A stretch of DNA of 64,000 nucleotides from Corylus avellana (GCF_901000735.1 NC_081541.1:23677885-23741884); one strand, 5' to 3'; numbered from the stretch's first letter, positions 1-12,375 are shown. Program-made: numbers and translations. The notes: generated from the sequence alone by a model not told the origin.

Positions 1-524
1 CCTTCATGAGGCCAGTTTGATTTAGTCCTCTCCCTAGGATTGGTTCAGCGTGGATTTTGTCTCAGACGAGGAAAAAGAAACTTAGGTGGTGAGTTTAGGT
101 TCAGCAGTATTAAAAAATATAATTTGCTGAGCTTGCTAGATCTACAGTCTCCGGGGAAAGTTCTGAGGATGGAATTGTTAAACTGCGGTTTAAAGGACCC
201 CTTTGTCTATAAACATTAGTCACTTTGTGAAAGAGAAAATTACCATGGTGAATTATGGAAATGGCCAAGCAGATGATGCAGAGCCATGTTTGTTTTGTTA
301 GATACAGTTTGGCTATCCCTATTTGGAAATAAAGTAGCAGGTCACATGTAGTAAACATCTTATTAGGATGTTTTCAATGAATACTTGGCATCTTCTTAGG
401 GTGTTCTCTATGAAATTACTTGCCCTTGGTGTATTGTAGAATAGATGAAAGTTTGTGGAATTATACTAGTAGATTTATGGAAATTTTATCCCTATGTGCT
501 TGATGTGGTATTTGTTCTATACAG

Positions 525-3500
525 GTGGAACCGGCCACTCTTATTCCACTGGCCAATGGATGCAAACAAGTATTTCTGGTATATCTCTGGTGATTTTTTA
601 TTTTATTTTATTATTATAGGAGTTCCAGGTCATATGCTAATTATTGTATTTCCTTTTATTTTTGACATGTTTTTCGAATCCCGGTCAAAATTAATAAGAT
701 GTACTGGCATGTGTGCGAACCTGCTCACTTATGAGCCAGGCACTTGGGAAATGAAAGTTTTATCTCATGATTAGTTCTGTTTGTTTTTAGGTTGGCGATC
801 CAGTTCAACTGCCAGCAACTGTAATTTCTCCTGCTGCCGAGAAATTTGGGTATAACCCTTTTCGTTTATGAACATTATGTCTTTTCATTGGTTTCTACTT
901 AAAGCTTCTGATGCATATAATTTTGCTCTCTCAAATTAAAGATATGGGACGAGTTTGTTTAAGAGATTTCAGCGGGCTGGTTATCCGGTGACGATGCTGA
1001 AGACACAGTACCGAATGCATCCAGAGGTTAGATCATATTTATCTAAATGAAGTTTTTTTTAAAGATAGATAGTTAAGTTACTGATACTTGGGAGCCACAT
1101 CACAGTACAAAAAATCCAACGTGGGGAATAGTAATAAAGTAGGATATGTGTAGGCCATGCATATGGGAGTACATAAATATAACTTTAATAATGTAACTAT
1201 AAGTAAGAAGGTAAGTTTGAGAAGTCACTTTGTAATAAAAAAAGATGGGAAAGGTTTCTGTGAGAACACTGACAATAACAAATATTGCTTGAGAAGTCCA
1301 GCCGTACACAAAGATTTTGAGGCAGATAAGACAGCAGCCAAACGGGAGAAAAATTAAAGAATATAGTAGAAGACAAAGATGCTATAATGGGTTTCATTTC
1401 TACTTACGTAAGCCTCCCTAATCTGCCTCTCCTGATGATTCTTCTCCATCATTGTCCACTGAGGAGTCCAGCCTTGTGCATTCAATTGTTTCTTTCAAGT
1501 CTTTTTTTTTTTTTTTTTAATTAAAAAAATAAAAACTTTTGAACATTTTTTGTAGTTGAAATCTCTCACTATAGGATATTATTGTTCTTTCAAGACTCTC
1601 AAGAGTTGCAATAAGGTGTTTAACAAGTATGAGTACTGCAGATGTTCCACCATATCCGCCCGGATTTACCCTTTTTCTGATGCTTTGCAACTTTCTGACG
1701 TCTGTCTGACCTGTCCATGTCGTTTACGTATCCTAAATGCATCTGATTCAACCTGGAATCAATAGTGGAATATCAGTTCTCCATTGATAACAGTTCTGAT
1801 TATCATCTAAGTTGTGATAATTGATACTGCTTATATAAAGACAAGTGATTGCTACTGATGTCAATTAGCACTTCCACAACCCCATTGGACAAACTTGATT
1901 TTGTTCAGTAGGGTCTAGGTCTGAAGTGTTGATCATGCTAGTAATGGAATAGTGCAATACTGTGGCAGAAAATAAAATTCCGGTGATCAATTTTGACCTA
2001 ATTACTACCTTGTGTATAAGATTCTTCTAGTAAATTTATAAAAATGTAACCTGCTACAAGGTTCTTATAAGCATTCTCTCCAATAATTTGTTTTTTTTTT
2101 TTGAAGGGGGTCGGTTACTTTTCTCTTTTTCCCTTCAAAGCGAAATATTGTACTAGTGAGCATACTTTCTCATGTGTTTTTCAAACCTTTCTTTTCAAGC
2201 AGATAAGAAGATTTCCTTCAAAGGAGTTTTATGCAGAGTCATTGGAGGATGGGCCTAATATTGAAGTGCATACAAGCCGTTCTTGGCATGAATACCAGTG
2301 CTTTGGACCATTTTGCTTTTTTGATTTGCACGAAGGGAGAGAATCCAAGCTCGCAGGAAGTGAGTCTTGGGTAAATGTTGATGAGGTTGAGTTTGTTCTC
2401 CTCATGTATCATAAGTTGGTGAGCATGTATCCAGGGCTCAAGTCAAGTTCTCAGCTTGCAATTATATCGCCCTATAGCCAACAAGTAAAGCTCCTCAGAG
2501 ACCGTTTTAAGAGTACCTTTGGAGTGGATTCAAATAAAGTGGTTGATATTACTACTGTCGATGGTTGCCAGGTAAATGGCCGTATCTTCCTGCTTATAAG
2601 ATTACATGCATTTAAAATTTCTTCCTGTGAGTATCTTGAACTTTTTTTTTTTGATGTATGAAAGTTGGCTTTCTGCTAATCACAAAGGTTAAATTGCCAG
2701 ACTTGATGCAAAATGCACAAAAGTGTGCAAGCTGGATATTCTGTTGCAATTCTTTATGTGGAAGAATACTGAGTTAGTTGGTTTAAATCTCAACAAACCC
2801 ACCATTGACCCATTTTGATGACTTTGTCACAAGTCAACTAGGGTTCCAGGTTGAAAAGTATGAACTTTTTGTCCCTTTAAAAAGAAGTAAAAGCTTATGA
2901 ATCACTTGAAAGTTCCTTTCACTCCCAAGATTTAAAGGTTCAATTATCCCCATACAGGTTCCACTCTTTTTTTTTTTTTTTTTTTTTTATTGGCACCAAG
3001 GGGAGGGGGAATGGGGTATTCGAATTAGTAACCTCCGGTTTATGAGGCAAAGTCCCCAGCCGATTGAGCTATCCATTTGAATTACTGGTGCCACTTTTTT
3101 TGAATAGCTATGATTACTGAGTTCTCTGTGAGCTCAATTTTTTCTTTCTTCTATTTGGCTTTAGATCTGGCAAATAAAATATTTAAGGATAAAAGAATAA
3201 CTATTGTTCTTCCTTTCAGGGACGCGAGAAGGATGTTGCAATATTTTCATGTGTTAGGGCAAGCAAAGATAAAAGCATTGGGTTTCTGGCTGATTTTCGG
3301 CGAATGAATGTCGGGATCACCAGAGCAAAGTCTTCTGTCCTGGTATGGCATTATTCTAGGTTTCTATGTAGTCAACAGGAGTTCTGAATTACGCACTTCA
3401 CCTCTTCTCATGCAAACTAAGCTTTAGCCGTTCTTCAGGTGGTAGGGTCTTCATCTACGTTGAGGAGGGATGAGCACTGGAATAACCTTGTGGAAAGTGC

Positions 3501-4123
3501 TGAGAAGAGAAATTGTTTTTTTAAGGTGAATATTTCTTCAGTGAGTTATTCAAGATTTCGTTTCAGCAATGGATTTTATTTTTTTTATTTTTATTTTTAT
3601 ATACTTGAAGACACAAATTCAACCTAACCTTGTCATTGATTATGATAAATCAAACTTATTGCATATTGGAAAAGAAAAGAAAAAATTCAAATTATTCATC
3701 AACATCCCAAAAGTTTGGATTGTAGTTTATATTATTATTCATTAAAACAAAGCTAACAATTCAAGAACATCATCAACATTCATCATATTAATTTATACGT
3801 ACTTATTTTCAACATTTTCACAACATATTCCTGTTTTTTCTGAATTTCGAAATATTCCTGGGAGCAAATGACTCACACCTAACATCCAAACTGTCAATTT
3901 CCTCCTGCAGGTTTCCAAGCCCTATACCTCATTTTTCACTGATGAAAATCTGGATTCTATGAAAGTGAAGAATGTTGAACCCTTGGATGGGGAAGCTGGA
4001 CAGCCTGATGAGGATGCATTCTTTCATGTTAATCATGGGGATGCTGACCAGGGGCTGGCAGATGAGCATGACTATGGAGATGGGGATGGGGACATGGATG
4101 TTGGGGGCATGGATGATGATTAA
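525..4123 (+). CDS. MAA3: SEN1-like RNA/DNA helicase, MAGATAMA3 (MAA3) type, 3' part of gene
   Basis: Superfamily 1 helicase of the Sen1/senataxin group; family members unwind RNA or RNA:DNA hybrids in the nucleus. I place seven exons with GT-AG borders that join in one frame: 525-578, 791-849, 942-1026, 2203-2571, 3220-3342, 3439-3525 and 3911-4123 (TAA at 4121-4123). Visible motifs in order are VEPATLIPLA, then FL|VGDPVQLPATV (motif III) across the first junction, KTQYRMHPE, IISPYSQQVKLL (motif IV), TTVDGCQGREKD (motif V) and NVGITRAKSSVLVVGSS (motif VI). The last exon encodes a tail rich in Asp, Glu and Gly ending in MDDD. Motif V has Cys where Phe is usual (DGFQG). The Walker A/DEAA half must lie left of the window; I found no exon in 1-524. 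MAA3 is the closest family I recognise. The N-terminus and exact orthology are unseen. Confidence 0.9.
1027..2202 (+). other. Large intron of the helicase gene
   Basis: This 1.18-kb intron separates the exon ending at QYRMHPE from the exon starting at IRRFPSKEF. It holds several poly-T tracts (about 1501-1519 and 2091-2102) and no recognisable repeat family or gene. Short open frames inside it have no resemblance to known proteins. Confidence 0.7.
2967..3091 (-). mobile_element. tRNA-derived SINE in a helicase intron
   Basis: Read on the - strand, this segment begins with a pol III A-box-like stretch (TAGCTCAATCGG). A B-box-like stretch (ATTCGAATACC) follows about 40 bases later, and the segment ends in a poly-A run, seen as T at 2967-2988. 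The flanks look like an eroded target-site duplication: gttccactcttttt on the left and gtgccactttttt on the right. Both promoter boxes in the right order, plus the A tail, fit a tRNA-derived SINE. It lies antisense in the intron 2572-3219. Confidence 0.6.
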
Positions 4124-4809
4124 GTCCAGATATTACTTGGATTATCATATGGAAATCACATTGCAATTTCAGGTACCCCCACCATCATTTTTTTTTTTTT
4201 TTTTGGTCTATTTGTCATTGAAATGATCATTGGGCGGAATTTTCGAAATCAGAGGCAGCTATTTTTGTCAATGTGCAGCAGTCTTCATTGATGGCAGAGG
4301 CGTATTCTCTATTTCTGGCTATTAGGAGAGTAACATGTAGAGGCTTCACAAGACTGGTGTGCTTAAAGCATCCTCTTCTTGAGCCTATTTATCCATTTGC
4401 ATAGCGTCAAAGGGGACACAAGTCCTTTTGCGCCTTTGATGCATTCTGTTTCTCTTTTTTTTTTTTGTTGGGCTATGCTCCCTTTCATATTATCCACAAA
4501 GTAGTTATCCAAATAAATATATATGGTTTTTTTACCAATTAAGAAAAAGAAAAGAAAGCGTGTATTCATAGCTGTGTTTAATCACGAGCAAGCCATTGTG
4601 TATTTCTCTTACTGTGGTTTTGGATGAAGAGTTAGTTGTTACGACAAATTTATGATTTCGGTTTCAAAGCAAAAATCTCAATTAAGTTCAATGGCTTAAC
4701 CTGGAAGAACAAACCTCCAACTTTTCCTTCAAAGTTGTGAAGCACACCACAACTCAAGAAAGATCAACTTCCTTTCAATTGTCTATCTTAATCCCATTAT
4801 CGTTGTAAG
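4124..4809 (+). other. 3' UTR and downstream DNA of the helicase gene
   Basis: Starts at the helicase stop codon. It contains a T run at 4189-4204, no convincing AATAAA-type signal that I would single out, and no other gene. The end of the transcript cannot be placed from sequence. Confidence 0.4.
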
Positions 4810-5179
4810 CTAAGATAATCTTTTTTCCTTTCTTTTTTTTTTTGTTCTTGCAAAAAATAAAGAAACAGAAAGAGAGAGAACATAAACCATAAAGTATGAC
4901 ATATACTTTCGAGGAAAACCTACCATCAATTGCTCCCAGGATAGGAATATATGGGTCAGCTGTCTAAAGCTTGGCTCTAGTTTTCTAGTTTCAATGCAAA
5001 ACCTAAACCCATCAAGCCTCAAATGTGAGCCAAAAGTGCTTGTGAAATGAGAAAGTATATAGTCAAAGGAAGAAATTACGACAAGGATACCACTGACTCC
5101 ATTCATTTTTTTGTGTAAATTTAATGCAACTACAAAATATAACCAATTGAACACTTGCTTAAAAAAAAAAATACTCTCG

Positions 5180-5390
5180 CTTGTACAGCATTCTGCTACA
5201 TCAACTGCAGAACTATGCATAGTTGGAAAGTTAGTAAAATTTCTAGAAGTGCTAATGTTTGAGAACACTTGTAAGTTAGATGAGTAGCTTTCAACTTGGT
5301 GTTCAGAAGCATTCTCAATTGGTCTCCCATTCTCTCTTCCATTCAGAACAAGAATAGGGAAGACCCATTTTGTAGCAGTTTCCTCGTTCA
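5180..5390 (+). pseudogene. RNase H (RVT_3-type) domain remnant, C-terminal end
   Basis: In shifting frames the + strand reads SWKVSKISRSANV and then FRSILNWSPILSSIQN. This matches the end of the better-preserved RNase H copy at 43129-43588 (SWKACKVSRSANF and FGSIPKWSPILSSIRI). Such RNase H-like domains are scattered in plant genomes as pieces of LINE-related proteins. Stops and frameshifts make it a remnant. A 193-codon open frame on the opposite strand here is unrelated and probably meaningless. Confidence 0.6.
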
Positions 5391-5520
5391 ATTAATCAAA
5401 AAACAAAAAAAAAAACTGCAAAATTATACCAACCTGCACCCATCAACCATCACCTCCTCTTTTTCCAGCCACACTAGCATGGGTGGAATCACCCCTAGCC
5501 TTGGGAGTTCCCGAGCCCTT

Positions 5521-5660
5521 ACAAAATTTGAAAATTTCTTTTAAATTTTAGGTTATTTTTTATGAAATGGCCCTCCCAAAATTAATTTTTACACCCCTCC
5601 CACCCCACCTTTTTTTTTTTTTTTTTTTTTCCGTCTCTTAAAATTCTAGTTCCGCCCCTT
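5521..5660. repeat. Dispersed repeat, copy 1 (second copy near 55240)
   Basis: The stretch has the order aatttgaaaatttctttta, atgaaatgg, a run of C-rich cccctccc blocks, and tctagttccgcccc. The same order with similar spacing occurs at about 55240-55390, inside an intron of the DUF639 gene. The family is not identified. Two copies 50 kb apart show that it is a dispersed repeat. Confidence 0.5.
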
Positions 5661-5699
5661 CACATTGGTCAACAAATCAGAAGAGAAGTGCCATATGCT

Positions 5700-6930
5700 A
5701 AAAAGATTCTGAGTTTCATTCAAACTCCTGAACTTCCTTTTGCGACAGTGCTTGCTCTAACCTCCCAAATTGCATTTTGACAATCTTCCCCTTAGATTCG
5801 ACTGATTTCCATATTTAAGCTCATTTCACTGCTTCCAAATATGACAAATAACTGCACCCAAACTAAGGTTGCATAAAATCTATCTCAAGTTACCTCATGT
5901 CAATGATTGATTCCCAGTTACAACTAGGGTTGTCAATTAAATTCAACTACTGTTGTCTTCCAAGCAACTCCTGCAAAATCTACACATCACATCTCCCTAG
6001 TTTAAAGACTATCACAGACCACCTGTCAAGGAATGGCCATGGCATGCTATATATCAAACACCACTATGTAACACTTGGCAACCTCACTTGGATAGCATTC
6101 TAAATTTCTAAGTATTTTCCTTAGAAGCAATCCAAATAGGTTGATCACACTCCCCCAATACTCACATCCAGAAGCAATTCTATCCTTGAGAACTGAGGAT
6201 AGTTTTGCACCCTCAGTACTACCAGAATCATAGACAATTCTATGGCCAAGTTTTTCATGAAGAACATCTTCTGGATGCCACCGATCAAGCCACACACACA
6301 TATATATATATATACACCTCCCATCTCCAACCTTATATTGTATAAACTTCCTTCCCAAATCCCTGAGCTTTAAGAGTTTTCCCCAACACCAAGTGCAGGG
6401 ATTTTATTTGCCATAAACCTTTTCCTCTTAACAAAAACATTTTCACCCATGCAATCCACAAAGAGCCAGCCCTAGTAAAGAGATTCCATATATGTCTCAA
6501 ACATGAAAGCTTTATTCCAATTATGCACCTTTTCAAGACCAAGACCTCCTTCCCTTTTAGGAGCACAAATTTGATTCCAAACCGTTGCCTTTTTTGTTTG
6601 AAAAAATAGAGGGCAACCTTTGCCTTAGCTTTGACCTTATTCTTTTCAGACCACAAATATCGGTTGAACTTCTGTTCCAACAGCTTAATAATCTTCTTGG
6701 GGAGGACAAAAATACTTGTTCATTATACCTGAAGACTATACAAAACTGAGGAAATCAGTTGGAACCTCCTTCTGAAAGACAAGTGCTTGGAAAGCCATGA
6801 TTGATCTTTTTGAAGGATTAACCAATAAACCAAAGATATCTGCAAAGTCACTCAGAGCCATCTTTATTGTCATCAGCAAAACGCAAAACACAAATGATGT
6901 AAGCTTCAATTTCTAGCATCTTAGATGAAA
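5700..6930 (-). mobile_element. LINE (L1-type) ORF2 remnant, RT to C-terminal part
   Basis: The - strand encodes broken pieces of a plant L1 ORF2 in the expected order. These are RFADD (RT motif C) near 6870-6895, EQKFNRYLWS near 6660-6680, LKRCIIGIKLSCLRHIWNLF near 6480-6540, GSLWIAWVK, WHPEDVLHEKLGHRIVYDS near 6220-6280, and ICHIWKQ with NELKYGN near 5790-5860. Several frameshifts and stops, plus a (TA)n tract at 6300-6314, show that it is dead. It lies between the helicase and fibrillin genes. The second copy of the duplicated segment starts inside this same LINE (13209 corresponds to 6670). Confidence 0.8.
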
Positions 6931-7574
6931 CTAAAATTTCTTGGATCCATTGTAGATCGACTTATTATATAAGATCATTGAAGGTCTGATTATTGGGTAT
7001 CCAATATGAGTGCTATCTTTAGCCTGAAAATTGCACTCCATCCTAGTCAAGCAAATGGAGGCTAAAAAGCCGTAGTGCGCTAATGAACAAGTAACGGATT
7101 GAGCTTTAGAAAGCCGTTGTGTTAGCACATCTAACCTTACATAAACATCTACTATGAAAAAGTCTGTCCGATTCAGGTAATATTAGCTTTCTACTTGCAA
7201 TCTAAACAGACTGAGGTTAGTTTTTTTTTTTTTTTTTGTAGGTTCAAAAACATTATGCTTACAAACTTGGTAAATTACATGTACCATTTTGATAGAATAA
7301 CTCAATTTTTCTTATATAATTTGTAAATCATCTATTATTTTGTACACATATGTGCTTTTGTGTGGTATTGTATACATAATAGCACGTTAGATGCTAATAT
7401 ATTAATAATACAATGAAAACCACCCGCACATTGCGCAGGTTATAGGCTAGTTTATATAAGGCAAAATATGACCAAAACTGTGTTTAAGCAACACTCTGCA
7501 TAATTTGTCCACTCTCTCAATTTGGGACGGCGAGGTGGCCAAACCATTACAGATGCTGCAATGTGATCTGCACA

Positions 7575-10500
7575 TTAAACGGGAACTCGGTAGGAGGGAT
7601 CAACCATTTTTAGGATGAACAAGTTTCCTTTGTCTCCTCTGGATACTCTGTCAAAAAACAAAATATAATAATAATTTTAATTTCAAAAGAAAGGAAAGGT
7701 GTAATTGAGGAATTCATTACACATTAAATTACATCCTTCATCTTTAAGGTTTCTGTTTAAATGAATCCCCAGAATGCTCAGGTCATATATAATGATGAAC
7801 AAACCATGTGGGTGTCAAGTGGATCCATCTTGTGCCCATGGAGAATCAAACAAAACTGGTCTCTCCATCTACTTATCTCCACATCATCGCTGATGTCATT
7901 TTGTCACAAAGGCTAAATGCTAAGTCAACCAGACATGACAAAAAACAAAAACAAAAAGGAGAAAAAAAAGGGGGCAAACAGAAAAAATATGAAAAGAAAA
8001 AAAAAGATGGACACAGCCACCCCTTGATTAGCTACCGCAGGTTGTGGGTGTAGCTCGACCACCCCAAGTTTGGTGCTCAAGGGTGGCCAAACCAATCTTA
8101 ACGGTACGGTCGCCTCTTTGGCCTTTTTGGATTGGTCGACCAACTCCAAATTTGGCATTTGAGAGAGGTTCAGCCACTACTCTTTCACTTTACAATGTGT
8201 ACAAGATACATTTCCTGGTAGTTATTTGGCTCCTACTCAGCTTTGTTCCTTTTTTTCAGATCAGTCAGTTTGCTTTTAATCAAGCATGTATAAGCATTTA
8301 GTGGTAATAACTTATCTGTTATGCTTGCTTCTTACTACCAAAATGAGTTTTAAGAGTTGGCTGAGCAGGCAATAGAAAAGGAATCTGGAAGCCTACAGTC
8401 GGGTTCACAGGATAATTTTCAAAGTTACATGAACAGCATATCCCAAACATTAACTTACCGCAATTCTTCATCCAAATAAGTAATTTCCAATTCACCACGA
8501 GCTCTTTCAGGAGCCTTAATAGGTATCTGTATGCCAAGATGAAATAAATCATATATGTTAAGTAAATTACTCTATAGAAATTCAGAGATGTTCATTCAAA
8601 TTATTTGGGTAGATACTTTGATGATATATCACTGTGAAGCAAAAGAAGCTCCATAACATTTAGGATAGTGCAATATAATTTATCAAACAGCACATATATA
8701 TGTTTGAATGTATGTATTTTTGTATAATTAATTAGCTGGTTGCCAAAATGCCTACTCTTTAAGGCTTACTTCTATCCTAGAGCCATATCATCAAGGTTCC
8801 CTATTTCCATTAGCGAAAACATATCTCATACAGGGAACTGATGAAACCGTAAGGGAATGCATGATATTTAAAAATTATACTTCTAGCTTGTTCTAATACA
8901 CAATTAGCTCTGTCTTTACAAAAGATTGAGGAATTTTAGGAATGGTGGGGAACCAACCACTCACCATTGAACAGTGACATCTCCAAGTGGCCTTTCAAAA
9001 AAAAAAAAAAAAGAATCAAGAAAATGATGACCCCAAGATTACTTACCAAACCTGCAATTTTGAAATAATCAAATTTCACGACCACTTTTCTTGCATTAAG
9101 AGGTGTTAAATCCGCCGTTACCTACAAAATGTTGATAAAACTTTTCAGGCAATTGTAAGCGCTAGGATGCATCAGTCTCTGAATATATAACTAGAAATTT
9201 GATTTGTTAGTAGCTGTAAAAATGAGTTTTTCAATGCTACGTTCAACATCATTGGGGCAGTGTTGTGAGATGACAAAATAAAGTCTAGTTTGGCACTGAC
9301 AATTTGTAGAACCCAAATCAGCAGCATCTGTCATTAACACTGCCAGATGATAGTTATATCAAAGTTCATGCAACACTTAGTACAAAAAATAGGCATAATA
9401 AAGGCCCAAAACACCTCAAAAAGCCCAAAAGCTCATATAAAAAAAAAGCAGTTATAAAACCACCGGTTATTGGTTTGAATAACGGCTAACCGCCGGTTAT
9501 AAAATAACCACAAACTGCTTAAGCAGAGCAGTTGCGGTTATTAAAATCTAATAACTGCCTTAGGCAGTTCTGGTTAGCAATTTTAACCAATAACTGTAAC
9601 CGTAACTGCAACTGCTTGTACACCCCTAGTTAATGAGGCATAAGGTGAACAAAAAATATTTTAGTCAAAGCAACTTACATAATATAACTCAATGTCAATG
9701 CTTGTACTAAATAATCATGGTTGAAACACAAAAGTAAGAAAGAAAAAGAAGCAGAAGTTAAATACAAGGACAGAGTAAATTGTATATACCTGGTTGAAGA
9801 ATGGCCAAGATTCCATGTTCTGGGCCCTAAGTGTATCCAAATTGATCCCTTGGTAGTTTCCACTCGATCTCAGAAATTTGGGTCTCTGTCAAAACATTAC
9901 TTTCCAGTTGATTGTAATTTATAGGACCAACATAAAAGTGAAAATATCCGATTTTAAATTTTGCATACCTTTATTTTTTGTTCATTTATCATAAAAGAAA
10001 AACATACCATATTTTCGTAAGAAAAGTGATTTTCTAGCAATTTAATAAGTAAATAGAACCAACAAAAGATTAGGAGTGCAAACTGGATTCAGCTAGCCTC
10101 ACATAACACTTAGACAAAATGAATCCAATCAGTTTTCCTTTTTAACTCTCTTTTTGTTCCCGAGTGATGTCTATTAAGAAAATGATTTATAGTCTAAAAC
10201 TATATCACAATTAGAGATTATTCGTAACAAGGAAGAGCTTAAAAGCTTGTTCGTGTCTGTGGGGAAGTGAGCAGTGCAGGAGATACAATTGTTTTTATTA
10301 TTTTTCAAGTTTTCTCAACAAAAAACTGCATGTAAAACTCCTGGTCAAACTAGTAGTGAGATGACCCTAAAAGAGAAGGGATCTGCTTTTATTTCCTTTT
10401 TCATATCAAGTAGAGAAAGAAAGAAGGCATAACAAGTGAATAGGAGAAAGTGTTAAACTACCAGTTATCCCAAAAGCTTAAAAATAGATAAATTTAATCA

Positions 10501-12375
10501 TTTAATAATTACTTTAACACTCCCCATCACGTGTGGACTCAAACTCCATTTTAATAGGTGAGGCCCAATACGTGGAATATGTAATTTAAATGGGAGGTGA
10601 TTTGACGAAGTTAAGGTTCGAACTCAGGACCTTTGGCTTTGATACCATGTTAAACTACCAGTTATCCCAAAAGCTTAAATTATTAAATGATTAAATTTAC
10701 CTTTTTCTATCAACTTAAACTTTTGGAATAACTGATAGTTTAAGAGGAAGAATAAATGACCGTTGAACCTCTTCACATTCCCAATACGAAATTTGCAAAT
10801 GATGATTAAGGGAAGAAAAATTGTTAGGAGAATAGGAGGAAGAACAAATGACAGTTGAACCTCTTCAAATTCCCAACAAAAAATTTTCAAATGATGCCTC
10901 AGGAAAGACATAGATTATAGCTATGCAGATACATAATAAATTCACCTGGGTTTGCAAAATCGAGGTTGAAGTAGTGTATATAAGCTCCCATTTGCCATTG
11001 AGTAAATTAGATTTGAGTGGTTCCTTTATTGGGTTAGCAGCCTCAAGCTTCCTTGCTATCTATTTAAAAACAAATTTCCAAGCATCAAACAAAATAATGC
11101 ACATACTGCAGAGGCATCAGTAATTAAGGTAAGCCGATTTCTTTTGAGATATAATGACATATTATAATAAAATCAAAGCTCACCATTAGGCGTCTATTCA
11201 AAAATGATTATGGAAAAACTACACTTGACCCCCTCAATTTATCACACAATTTACGATGTCTCCCTCAATCTTTTAATTTGATTAATGCACCTACTGATCT
11301 ACCATTGGATTTGGGCTTGCAATGTCCCCATTCCAACCCTAAAATGACAAAAATAATATGCATAAAAAAATAAAATAAAATAAATAAAAAATAAAAAAAT
11401 GGGAAAAGTTCACATATCCCTCTCAAACTACTACCTAAATGACAACGTCACCTCCCCCTCCCCTAAAACTTTCAATTGCAACAATGTCCCCTCAAACTAC
11501 CCACAAAAAAGAAAAAAAAAAAAAAAAGTCCACTCCCTTTTTCATTTTTTAATTTTATTAAGGGTATTTTCGGTATTAGAGGGACATCGACAATTTTTGA
11601 TAGTTTGGGGTGGGACATTTTCGCAATTGAAAGTTTGGAGGGAACATTGTCAATTGGATGGTAGTTTGAGTGGAGGTATGTGGACATTTTCCAAGTGTTT
11701 TGATGCTTAAAAATGGCCTAAATTCCATAATTTGAGAATCAGGGATCCTAATCCCAAATTCACTGACATAAATTAGAAAAAACTATCTTTATAACAAATT
11801 TAATGATACAAAATCTAACTATCTAAGCAAGTGGCAAAATACACAACCAAACCAGTCCTCCTTCAAAAGGCAAATTTTTCTTATCCATTAATCTCTCAAT
11901 TACCAAACTTTGAACAAGCGCATTATACCCATTTTCATATAAAACATAATTTCTAGAAAAAATAAAATAAAATTTTAAGAGAGAAAAATAAGTACCCAGA
12001 AATCAAATCAAAGGTATATAGGAGGAGGAGACAAGAATTGATGAGACCAACCTGATCAACAGTTTGCTGGTCTTCGGCAGTGGCGTCGGCTCCGCGATCA
12101 AGCGGCGCAATGGCCTGAAGAAGCTCGTCCTTGAGAGTCTTTGCATCTTTGCCTTTGTTCAAGAAAGCGGGAAAGAAGGAAACTTTGGCTCTCCATTTCT
12201 CAGTGCTTGAGAGTTTGTGGGAGATGGGTTTGGGTGGGAAGTGAAAGGTAGTGAGAGGAGGAGGAGGATGAGGAGGAAAGGAGAGGAGCTTAGGAGTTGA
12301 AAGCGTAGAGGATTGAGTTGTGGTGAGAGTGAGGGTTGAAAGAGTGTGAGAAGATAAGGCCATGGCCATGGACAT
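7575..12375 (-). CDS. PAP4: Plastid-lipid-associated protein (fibrillin), PAP4/FBN3-like, copy 1
   Basis: Complete six-exon gene on the - strand. Exons: 12052-12375, 10946-11059, 9790-9885, 9047-9121, 8459-8526 and 7575-7647 (TAA). They total 750 bases (249 residues), and all junctions are GT-AG and in frame. The Ser/Thr/Pro-rich N-terminus of about 65 residues looks like a chloroplast transit peptide. The PAP/fibrillin domain then runs through [80 protein letters not shown] and the C-terminal VDPSYRVPV. Fibrillins bind lipids in plastoglobules and thylakoids. The closest family I recognise is the Arabidopsis PAP4/PAP5 (FBN3) pair; the exact paralog is not proven. Intron 1 carries a foldback element and intron 2 a TRIM-like element. 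The start is the first ATG of MSMAMA. Confidence 0.9.
8010..8170. repeat. GC-rich GGTGGC/GCCACC foldback repeat in fibrillin intron 5
   Basis: Contains gccacccctt, gaccacccc, gggtggcc and further pairs able to fold back on one another. It lies in intron 5 of the fibrillin gene, between the exons at 7575-7647 and 8459-8526. The same motif style recurs at 12740-12830, 22195-22260, 22760-22810 and 52250-52385, so it is a dispersed family. The second copy of the segment carries it at 14535-14700. Confidence 0.5.
9430..9640. repeat. hAT-like repeat end with internal AACCGC/GGTTAT motifs
   Basis: Repeated and inverted short motifs (gccggttat, aaccgc, gcggtta) end at the right in tgtacacccctagttaa, which resembles a hAT-type terminus. 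I cannot find a matching left terminus. It lies in fibrillin intron 3. In the second copy (15955-16265) a LINE tail is inserted in it. Confidence 0.4.
10451..10720 (-). mobile_element. TRIM-like miniature LTR retrotransposon in fibrillin intron 2
   Basis: Two direct repeats start with tgttaaactacc, at 10451 and 10648. The left one ends at 10519 (ttaaca), so the LTR is about 69 bases with TG...CA ends. Just before the right repeat is ggctttgatacca (10635-10647), the reverse complement of a tRNA-Met-type primer site (TGGTATCAAAGCC). Just after the left repeat is ctccccatc, the reverse complement of a purine tract. The order implies a - strand element with an interior of about 128 bases and no coding sequence. 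The end of the right LTR is unclear. Confidence 0.55.
11401..11692. mobile_element. Foldback MITE in fibrillin intron 1, copy 1
   Basis: The left arm (gggaaaagttcacata, tcaaactacta, aactttcaattgcaac) is mirrored by the right arm. The right arm, read in reverse complement, gives ggaaaatgtccacata, tcaaactaccatcc and aactttcaattgcgaaa. Total length is 292 bases with near-complete hairpin symmetry. No open frame is meaningful here. A clean target-site duplication is hidden by the A-rich left flank. Confidence 0.65.

Noticed and set aside
445..774. A 109-codon open frame spanning a helicase exon
   Set aside because: Only 525-578 is coding, and in a different frame. The rest is intron.
4810..5391. 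A 193-codon open frame on the - strand
   Set aside because: It is antisense to a recognisable RNase H remnant, has a low-complexity end and resembles no family.
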